Shown one piece after another: positions 57,781-64,000 of a stretch of 64,000 nt of DNA. Position 1 is the stretch's first letter. Every line of letters begins with the position of its first letter. The notes under the pieces are model-generated. The model saw only the letters and a program-made list of their open reading frames with translations. It had not been told where the DNA came from and made no database searches. This stretch comes from Nocardioides sp. YIM 152315 (GTDB taxonomy: Bacteria > Actinomycetota > Actinomycetes > Propionibacteriales > Nocardioidaceae). The position numbers and the translations under genes are program-made. Location of the stretch: NCBI RefSeq assembly GCF_029210375.1, contig NZ_JARGER010000008.1, forward strand, positions 20,347 to 84,346, written 5' to 3'.

Positions 57781-58878
57781 GTGTCCAGCAAGTCAGCGAC
57801 CACACTGTCGATGCCGCCGCGCTTGCCAGCCGACTTGGTCCGCCGCGTAGCCGAGAACCTGATGTCGCACGACATCGGCGATGACTATTGGGAGCGCCAA
57901 GCCGCGATGGCACCGATCCTGGCATTCGGGGAGCCGCTCTGGCGTGAGCAGGTGATCAGTTGGCTCGACCGAGCGATCGCCACGCAAACGACCGACGGCC
58001 GGCTGTGCTCGGGCGCTACGAGTCAACTGCGGTACGGCGACTTCCCGATCAGTCGCGCGCCACTGATGGCCGGTTTCGTGCTCGGTCCCTGCGGCGCCGC
58101 CTACTTCACCGCGCCCCTGTTCCTCGCGTACGCGAGGACCGGTGACCCGAAGTATCGGCGCGCGGCCCTACGACAGATCGCCGCGTTCCTCGATGGTCCC
58201 CGCACGAGCGAGGGCTTCATGCTGATGAACGCCGCTGCGTCCGAGGTTTGGGTGGACACCGTTTATCCGGTGTGTGGCGCCCTCGCCGTCTGGGGTACAG
58301 CCGAGGGGAACCAGGCCTGGGTCGACGAGGCCTACCGGCACCTGGAGATCGCCTATCGTCGGCTGCTCGATCCGGCCACAGGGCTGGTCCGGCATGTCTG
58401 GCGAGAGATGCCGAACTCGTTCCCGGAATCCAACTTCTGGTCCCGCGGCATCGGGTTCCTCGCCTGTGCTTCGGCCGAAGTGCTCGCTGTCGCCGGTACG
58501 CACTCCGAGGCCATCGCCACCCGGGATCGCCTCGGCAACCTTTTGGAGGCCGTCAGCGGCTACCAAGACCGGTCGGGCATGCTGCACGACGTGTTGGACG
58601 ATCCGACTAGCCCGCCGGAGTCGACGGGCACAGTCATGTTCGCCTACGCGGCAGCACTCGCCGCGGCACACGATGTCGTGGGGGACGATCTCGTTGTCGC
58701 CGCGTCGAAGGCGATCGTCGGAGTGAGCCGTTGCGTGACCGCTTCGGGGACCGTTCGCCGCGCGATGCTCCCGCCCGGCGGTCCGGGGGTTCCGCTGGGA
58801 GAGATGGTCTTGGGACAGAGCTTCTTTCTAGCGGCGTGCCACCATCTCGACGCCATCCGAGAGCTCCGTGGTACGTAG
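57781..58878 (+). CDS. GH88/GH105-like alpha/alpha-barrel hydrolase
   Basis: A 365-residue protein matching the (alpha/alpha)6 barrel of unsaturated glucuronyl/rhamnogalacturonyl hydrolases (YteR, about 370 residues). The blocks SEVWVDTVYPVCGALAVWGT, with a conserved Asp at the hydration site, and NFWSRGIGFLACASAEVLAV fit the family's active-site helices. YteR-like enzymes open 4,5-unsaturated uronyl residues by hydrating the enol ether. There is no signal peptide, so it acts on imported substrate. The GTG start at 57,781 was chosen, and the operon context implies cleavage of a glycosidic or enol-ether group. The exact substrate is unknown. Confidence 0.75.
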   Translation: MSSKSATTLSMPPRLPADLVRRVAENLMSHDIGDDYWERQAAMAPILAFGEPLWREQVISWLDRAIATQTTDGRLCSGATSQLRYGDFPISRAPLMAGFVLGPCGAAYFTAPLFLAYARTGDPKYRRAALRQIAAFLDGPRTSEGFMLMNAAASEVWVDTVYPVCGALAVWGTAEGNQAWVDEAYRHLEIAYRRLLDPATGLVRHVWREMPNSFPESNFWSRGIGFLACASAEVLAVAGTHSEAIATRDRLGNLLEAVSGYQDRSGMLHDVLDDPTSPPESTGTVMFAYAAALAAAHDVVGDDLVVAASKAIVGVSRCVTASGTVRRAMLPPGGPGVPLGEMVLGQSFFLAACHHLDAIRELRGT

Positions 58879-59148
58879 CAGCGCTGCTCGTTAGCGACTC
58901 CCTGGCGACGCTTTACACCGGGTACGCGCGGGTATGGCGGGTCGGGGAACCAGACGGACGTGCCTGCTGCTGCGAGACCTGGCTGACTGAATAGGGCGAA
59001 TGCTGAGAGTGGGTTGACCCCATACTCGCTCAGGTCAGCGTGCTTCACATGAAGGCACACCTCGGTATGCGCGAAACGGCCGCACCGGGTCGAGCAACTG
59101 TGAAGTGATCGGTGCAGCCAACGCGGTCGACGACATCTGGCAGGTGCG
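58879..59148. other. Non-coding gap before an IS mosaic
   Basis: About 270 bp with no recognisable gene or RNA. Possible decayed sequence. It ends at the inverted repeat of the IS481-type end at 59,149. Confidence 0.4.
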
Positions 59149-59225
59149 CCGCTAGCTGTACTGATCGGGCACGTTGGTCGAGATTGTGACGACACGATCT
59201 GAATGAGCTTGGAAGGCGAAGACCT

Positions 59226-60318
59226 CCGGGCGTGGAGTGGAGCTGTCACAAGAACACCCACTACGCCGCCGCGGTCGACGACCACGGCCGTCTGCTGGGC
59301 CATCGCGAGTTCCCCGCGAACGACCGCGGCTATGCCGACCTGCTGAGCTGGGTCCAGGGCCATGGTGACGTGGCGGCGATCGGGGTCGGGTCGAGAGCAC
59401 CGGATCCTTCGGGGCGACCCTGACCCGGTACCTGACCGCCCGCGCCGTTCGGGTGGTCGAGGTCAACCGTCCCAACCGGCTGGCCCGGCACATGGACGGC
59501 AAGTCCGATCGGCTCGATGCCGAGCAGATCGCTCGAGCAGTCCTCGGGCAGACATCGACCGCAACCCGAAGGCCAAGTCCGGCATGGTCGAGGTGATCCG
59601 GACCCTGCGGGTGACTCGCTCCAGCGCGGTCAAGGCCCGCACCAACGCCTTCAACACGCTGTGGGGCTTCATGATCGGCGCACCCTCCCCGCTGCGCGAC
59701 GAGCTCGTGGTGTTGAGCAAGAAGACCTTGGTCAATCGGTGCCTGCGACTGCGACCGGAGTTCGAGGACCTCCTCGCGCTGGCAGCCGCCCCGGACCGGT
59801 TGCTGATGGCCGGAGTCAAGACCGCGCTACGCGACCTGGCACGACGCTGGAAGCAGCTCGACGACGAGGTGAAGGCCCTGAACAAACAGCTCGAAGCCCT
59901 CGTCCGCGCGGCCGCGCCCGAGCTGATCGCGCTGCACGGGGTCGGCATCGAGATCGCCGGCCAGTTTCTCGTCACCGCCGGCGACAACACCGACCGAATC
60001 CGCAACGAAGCTGCCTTCGCCAAGCTCTGCGGCGTCGCACCGCAACCCGCCAGCAGCGGCCGGACCAGCGGCCGACACCGACTCAGCCGCGGCGGCGACC
60101 GCGCCGCCAACAGTGCGCTGTACATCGTCACCATCGTCCGGATGCGTCACCACCAGCCGACCCGCGACTACGTCGAACGCCGCACCGCCGAGGGACTGAG
60201 CAAACGCGAGATCATCCGCTGCCTCAAGCGCTACATCGCCCGCGAGATCTACGCCAACCTGCCGCGGCCAACGCAGGCAGCCACCACATCGCTATCACCG
60301 CTTCCAACAGCGGCTTGA
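59226..60318 (+). pseudogene. IS110-family (DEDD) transposase, frameshifted
   Basis: Three consecutive frames are needed to read one IS110 transposase. The first (about 59,232-59,390) gives HKNTHYAAAVDDHGRLLGHR. A second (about 59,395-59,560) gives VESTGSFGATLTRYLTARAV and GKSDRLDAEQIARAVL. A third (about 59,570-60,318) gives KSGMVEVIRTLRVTRSSAVK, IALHGVGIEIAGQFLVTAGD and the C-terminal LCGVAPQPASSGRTSGRHRL and NSALYIVTIVRM, the transposase_20 domain. Two frameshifts and a damaged start make it inactive. The DEDD Asp in GVD is also altered. Confidence 0.8.
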
Positions 60319-60328
60319 CGAACATAGG

Positions 60329-60517
60329 AGCATCGAACGCTTCCACCGCACCCTCGCCGACGGATGGGCCTTCAAGAATTTCTTCCGCTCCGAGAACGCC
60401 CGCCGAGCAGCACTGGCAGCATGGATCCACCATTGCGACCACCACCGGTCCCACACCGCGATCGGCGGGTCAGCACCCATCACCAGGTTGACCAACCTCC
60501 CCGATCAGTACAGCTAG
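60329..60517 (+). pseudogene. IS481/IS3-type transposase, C-terminal fragment
   Basis: A 62-codon open end reading SIERFHRTLADGWAFKNFFR, then WIHHCDHHRSHTAIGGSAP, ending NLPDQYS. This is the last part of an rve-core transposase with the catalytic Glu region ERFHRTL. Everything upstream is lost to the IS110 insertion. The stop TAG lies in the right inverted repeat. Confidence 0.75.
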
Positions 60518-62334
60518 CGGGCGGCTGCGTCCCTCCCGGCCAGGTAGCCGAACGTGATCCCCAGCGTGATCGTGCCGCCAGCGCCCCCGTAGAAGCCCTG
60601 AGTTGCTGCACCGCCCGCGTTGCCGGCTGCGTACAGGCCGGGAATGACCTTGCCGTCCCGGTCGAGCACGCGCGCGTGCTCGTCGGTACGGGGACCACCG
60701 ATCGTGCCGATCGCACTCGTCTCAATTTTGACGGCGTAGTAGGGCGCTGTGTCGATCGGCCCGAGCGTGCCGGATGCAGGCCGGTCAAGGCACGGTCGCA
60801 TGATCCGCGTGAGCACCGGGACAATGCGCTTGCGCATGCGCTCAGGATCGCGCTTGCGAGCGATCCGCCCCATGACGCGGCCAGCGACCGGTCCGACCGC
60901 CTTGGCGATCCTCATGCGCGTCCGCTCTGAGAGACCGGGCGCCCAAGCGTTGGGGGAGAGGCGACCGAGGAAGACGTTGTGGTCTCCAAAGAAGCGCTCG
61001 AACGTGCTCGAGCCGCGGTTGAACCAGGGATCGCGCCCCTTGGCCGCCTCGGGGTTGAACTCCTTGACCGTCCGGACGAGACCGTCGCGATCGATTCCGC
61101 AGAGGTCGGCGAGCTCTTCGAGCGTGTCTGCCTTCAGGACGTTGGCGGGGTAGTCCCCGCCGGGCGGCACGCTCAGGAAACTGTAGTGCTGGTGGTAGTA
61201 CTCGTCGAAGATCATCCATGCGAACGCGTTCGGCATCTCTCCAGTGACGGGATCGGCCCGCCGCATCACCGCACCCAGGTCGTTGTATGAGACCGCCTCG
61301 TTGGCGAACCGCTCTCCTCGCGTGTTCACCATGATGGTGTGGGGGAGCGCACGCTCACCTTGAACCAGCCGGCTGATGGCCTGCCCTTCGAGCTGCTCGC
61401 CCGGGACCTGAATGCCTGGCTGCCACCAGGCTTGGTCCATTGCAACCAGGTCGGCACCGACCTCTTCAACCATGCCAAGAGCTGACCCGAGATGCCCTTG
61501 CGGACTGACCTGAATCGGGAACGGCGCGCCGAGATACTTCGAGGTGAGGTCGTCCGAGTCCTCAAAGCCGCCAGTTGCGATGACGACGCCCTTGCTGGCC
61601 CGCACGCTGTGCTCGCCCGCGGTCGTCTCGACCACAACTCCCGTCACGGCGTCCCCGGACTTGACCAGCCGCGTCGCGCGAACGTCGGTGCGGACGTCGA
61701 CGCCTGCCTGCAAGCATCCGTCGAGGAAAGCGCCGATCATCGCGTACCCGGCAACCCAGACGCCGTCGATGCCGTTGATGAGCCACAGTGGCAGCGGGTT
61801 GCGGGCCATCCCAGACTTCTTGGGCGGTCGCACGAGGTCCGCCGCGTCACCGAGCAGTTCGGGCGGGAACGGGCCCGGGAACAACGACCGGAAGCTCGAG
61901 GCGCCCGGGATCTCCGAGGTGTAGTCGGGCCACACGACAGGGATCCAGCTCAGGTAGGTCTTCTCCTCGACGAACCGGATCACGCGAGGCGCCGTCTCGA
62001 TGAACGCGTCGACCACTGCGGGATCGAGAACCTGCTCTCGACCCTGACCGAGCAGGTAGGTGCGGGCGGCCTCAGGAGAATCGCCGGCTTTTAGGATCTC
62101 TTCGGAGAGGCCGTGGTTGGGGACCCACACGGCGCCGCCGGAGATCGCCGTCGTGCCGCCGACCTTCGGCTCGGACTCGAGTACGAGGACGGTAGCGCCG
62201 TCTGCGGCCGCGCTGAGCGCAGCCATGAGACCAGACCCGCCGGAACCGATGACGACGACGTCCACGTCCTGAGGCACCCCGACCTCGATCGCCGAACCCA
62301 CGGCGCCTGTTCTGACGCTCCGCTGCGAACCCAT
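60514..62334 (-). CDS. FAD-binding dehydrogenase, 3-ketosteroid delta-1-dehydrogenase-like
   Basis: A 606-residue flavoprotein of the fumarate reductase/KstD group. FAD binding is VVVIGSGGSGLMAALSAAAD with ESEPKVGGTTAISGGAVWVP, and the C-terminal AAGNAGGAATQGFYGGAGGT and ITLGITFGYLAGRDA close the FAD site. The middle is the substrate cap, GYAMIGAFLDGCLQAGVDVR. KstD enzymes introduce 1,2-double bonds in 3-ketosteroids, but the group also acts on other cyclic ketones. The stop codon TAG lies inside the IS terminal repeat (60,500-60,520), so the last residue or two may be IS-derived. The ATG at 62,334 lies downstream of two operators. Confidence 0.85.
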   Translation of the reverse strand: MGSQRSVRTGAVGSAIEVGVPQDVDVVVIGSGGSGLMAALSAAADGATVLVLESEPKVGGTTAISGGAVWVPNHGLSEEILKAGDSPEAARTYLLGQGREQVLDPAVVDAFIETAPRVIRFVEEKTYLSWIPVVWPDYTSEIPGASSFRSLFPGPFPPELLGDAADLVRPPKKSGMARNPLPLWLINGIDGVWVAGYAMIGAFLDGCLQAGVDVRTDVRATRLVKSGDAVTGVVVETTAGEHSVRASKGVVIATGGFEDSDDLTSKYLGAPFPIQVSPQGHLGSALGMVEEVGADLVAMDQAWWQPGIQVPGEQLEGQAISRLVQGERALPHTIMVNTRGERFANEAVSYNDLGAVMRRADPVTGEMPNAFAWMIFDEYYHQHYSFLSVPPGGDYPANVLKADTLEELADLCGIDRDGLVRTVKEFNPEAAKGRDPWFNRGSSTFERFFGDHNVFLGRLSPNAWAPGLSERTRMRIAKAVGPVAGRVMGRIARKRDPERMRKRIVPVLTRIMRPCLDRPASGTLGPIDTAPYYAVKIETSAIGTIGGPRTDEHARVLDRDGKVIPGLYAAGNAGGAATQGFYGGAGGTITLGITFGYLAGRDAAAR

Positions 62335-62375
62335 CAGCCCACTCTCACTCGTTGTCTGCTGCCAGCAAGAAACTT

Positions 62376-62448
62376 TTCATCATGATGAATTCCTGTCAAG
62401 GGTTGTCGGAGAGCCTGCGATCGGGTCAATCAAATTTATCATGAGGAA
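62376..62448. promoter_or_regulatory. Two palindromic operators in a divergent promoter region
   Basis: TTCATCATGATGAA (62,376-62,389) is a perfect 14-bp palindrome. TTTATCATGAGGAA (62,435-62,448) matches it at 12 of 14 positions. On the minus strand TTGACA (complement of 62,393-62,398) precedes the first site, a likely -35 for the dehydrogenase gene. The rest of the 351-bp gap (62,335-62,685) shows no gene. Confidence 0.65.
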
Positions 62449-62685
62449 CTCTTGACCGAGTCGTGTGGCCGGTGTCACTGTTTGCCGCATGGCCCGGGTC
62501 ATGTCGATCCACGCACGTGACCTGGTGTCGAGCGGCGTCAGTGCGCCGGAGGAAAATATCGCTTCGCCGAACGTCGGGACCTCACGTCTCGCCGAGATGG
62601 CTGGCGATGTGGTGCGCGCCCACGTCGAGGAGTCGGGCTCGGCCGCTCAGTCCTCAACACTCCCGAGAAAAGTGAGGCACTTGCA

Positions 62686-63954
62686 ATGAAGCTTGGAAGA
62701 ACCGCCGCAGTCGCAGCCACGTTCGCGCTCTCGGCCTGCTTCCTGACCGCGTGCGCCGAGGACGACGGCGGATCTGCGGAGGCAGCGACCGGAGAGGGAC
62801 TCCCGGTCGGGGCCAGCATGGAGGAGTACCAGGACGCCCTGGCCGACATGGACCCGATCACGCTCAACGCGCAGACGCCCGCGGCCGAAGGCTCGGACAT
62901 CAGCGCGCTGTACGAGAACTACTTCGACCGGGTGACGGAGTGGTCGGACGGCAAGATCAAGTTCAACGTCTCCTACGCCTACGCGATTGCGGGCGCCCTC
63001 GATCAGGACAACGCCATCCAGGACGGCCGGCTCGACATCGGCTTCACCAGCCCGGTGTTCGAGCCCGATCAGTACCCTGCCAACGCGGCACTTGCCGACT
63101 CGACCTTCATCGGCTCGCAGTCGCCGATCATCGGCCTCATCCAGACCCACGGCGCCTGGAACGACGCAGCGTTCGGCAGCGATCAGGTGACCCAGGAGCT
63201 CGAGGACCAAGGGATGCACGTCCTGCTGCCGGCCTTCTTCGGTGGTCCCAGCGGCATCTTCTGTGCTGAGCCCCGACGCACTGCCGACGAGCTTGCCGGA
63301 CAGCAGACCGTCGTCAGCGGCCGGGTCCAGGCGGCCGAGCTCGAGGCTCTCGGGGCGACCCCCGCGACCTTCGACTTCACTGAGGTCTACGAGGCCCTGC
63401 AGCGTGGCGCCGCCGACTGCGCCCTGAACAGCATGCGGGTCACCGTCCTCGCCGGCCTCGCCGAGGTCGTGCCATACGCGACCTTCGACGACGAGGCTGG
63501 GTTTGCCCAGACGCCCGCCCCCTGGGTCATCAACAAGTCGGTGTGGGACGGCCTGCCGCTGGTCGCGCAGCAGCTCCTCTTCGACCAGATGTCCGGCTTC
63601 CTGCTCGACAACCTCAATGGTGTCGCCAAGTTCCTGACCGACGGAGTGGCTGCCGTGGAGGCTGCCGGCGGAGACATCGCCGGACTCGACGATGCCTCGC
63701 GCGAGGCGTTGCAGTCCGCCAACGAGAAGGAGCTCGAGAACATCCGGTCAAGCGCCGCGCTCGAGGACGGCGCCGGCTTCGTCGACGCACTGGAGTCCGG
63801 CTCGGAGGCGTGGACCGAGAAGGCGGCCGAGCTCGGTTACGACCAGGTCGGCTGGGCGGACTTCGCCGAGTGGGCAGCCAACAACGAGATCGACTTCCAG
63901 CCGTTCGTCGACTCGTTCTTCGAGGAAGTCATGGTCCCGAACCGCCCGAGCTGA
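62686..63954 (+). CDS. TRAP transporter DctP-type solute-binding lipoprotein
   Basis: A 422-residue DctP-family protein with lipobox LTAC after MKLGRTAAVAATFALSACFL. The mature part includes YENYFDRVTEWSDGKIKFNV, DNAIQDGRLDIGFTSPVFEP and DCALNSMRVTVLAGLAEVVP, the last containing the conserved Arg region that contacts carboxylate ligands. TRAP systems need DctQ and DctM membrane partners, which would lie beyond 64,000. The gene is divergent from the KstD-like dehydrogenase and shares its operators. The presence of a second importer beside the ABC system suggests uptake of a carboxylated relative of the same substrate. Confidence 0.87.
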   Translation: MKLGRTAAVAATFALSACFLTACAEDDGGSAEAATGEGLPVGASMEEYQDALADMDPITLNAQTPAAEGSDISALYENYFDRVTEWSDGKIKFNVSYAYAIAGALDQDNAIQDGRLDIGFTSPVFEPDQYPANAALADSTFIGSQSPIIGLIQTHGAWNDAAFGSDQVTQELEDQGMHVLLPAFFGGPSGIFCAEPRRTADELAGQQTVVSGRVQAAELEALGATPATFDFTEVYEALQRGAADCALNSMRVTVLAGLAEVVPYATFDDEAGFAQTPAPWVINKSVWDGLPLVAQQLLFDQMSGFLLDNLNGVAKFLTDGVAAVEAAGGDIAGLDDASREALQSANEKELENIRSSAALEDGAGFVDALESGSEAWTEKAAELGYDQVGWADFAEWAANNEIDFQPFVDSFFEEVMVPNRPS

Positions 63955-63965
63955 GTCTCAATAGT

Positions 63966-64000
<35 letters not shown>

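Larger units (their letters stand above)
59149..60520. mobile_element. IS481-type element remnant with an IS110 pseudogene inside
   Basis: Perfect 21-bp inverted repeats lie at 59,149-59,169 and 60,500-60,520 (inner part TGTACTGATCGGG). Each end carries CTAG at the junction, which may be a target-site repeat. The right end holds the last 63 codons of an IS481-type transposase and the left end has only its terminal repeat. The space between is filled by a frameshifted IS110-family transposase, so the structure is a nested, inactive mosaic. Confidence 0.7.

Noticed and set aside
58879..59148. A short gene between the GH105-like gene and the IS mosaic
   Set aside because: No frame has a good start, ribosome site or plausible composition. 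The stretch looks like decayed or intergenic DNA.

Overview
The window is high-GC DNA (strong G/C at codon third positions) with many GTG starts and 4-base ATGA/GTGA gene overlaps. It carries a gene order that matches the Mycobacterium tuberculosis Rv3202c-Rv3193c neighbourhood: adnA-adnB, nudC, mrx1, uvrD2, whiB7, Rv3196-, Rv3195-, Rv3194c- and Rv3193c-like genes. This marks an actinobacterial chromosome. Gene content and REP-like palindromes suggest a Nocardioides-type organism, but the genus is an inference.

Region 1 (1-34,960) is core chromosome. It holds a partial CaiB/BaiF CoA-transferase, a DJ-1/PfpI protein, the AdnAB helicase-nuclease pair and a flavoprotein monooxygenase. Next is an operon that looks like 2-hydroxyacid oxidation: Fe-S protein, FAD oxidase, a 97-residue protein, an APC permease and a luciferase-like oxidoreductase. 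A GntR/FCD regulator and a Cache-domain protein face away from it. Then come deoD, nudC, mrx1, uvrD2 and whiB7. The whiB7 leader has a 76-residue upstream ORF, an intrinsic terminator and an 8-bp alternative helix that would disrupt the terminator. Small zinc-ribbon proteins, an enoyl-CoA hydratase, a cluster of DnaA-box-like repeats, a PHP protein, a YgjP-like metallopeptidase, MoaE, PDZ-Lon and UPF0182 genes follow. The region ends at an initiator tRNA gene.

Region 2 (34,952-40,658) is a 5.7-kb integrative element at the 3' end of tRNA-fMet, bounded by imperfect 30/31-bp direct repeats. It encodes an excisionase-like protein, a tyrosine integrase, a MobF relaxase-helicase and a small unknown protein. 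A decayed IS481-type transposase lies near its right end. It looks like a small integrative mobilizable element.

Region 3 (40,660-64,000) is a catabolic island with slightly lower GC. It contains an enoyl-CoA hydratase, a thiolase, a small unknown protein, a MarR regulator, the fused B12-dependent isobutyryl-CoA mutase IcmF, an HSD10-like dehydrogenase and a BtuF-like protein without a signal peptide. A CUT2-type ABC importer follows, in which one permease is fused to a beta-propeller and a second propeller protein is encoded alongside. After it come an Old-Yellow-Enzyme/TMADH-type flavoprotein, a GH88/105-like hydrolase, a decayed IS110/IS481 mosaic, a 3-ketosteroid-dehydrogenase-like flavoprotein and a TRAP solute-binding lipoprotein. 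Related palindromes (TTCATCATGATGAA type) occur at three promoter regions of the island, and a second palindrome (TGGACGTCCA type) flanks marR. The island is therefore probably a regulon for uptake and breakdown of one class of compound. The substrate cannot be named from sequence, but a branched acyl product entering central metabolism through IcmF is likely. The window ends in 34 consecutive G, which is probably an assembly artefact.
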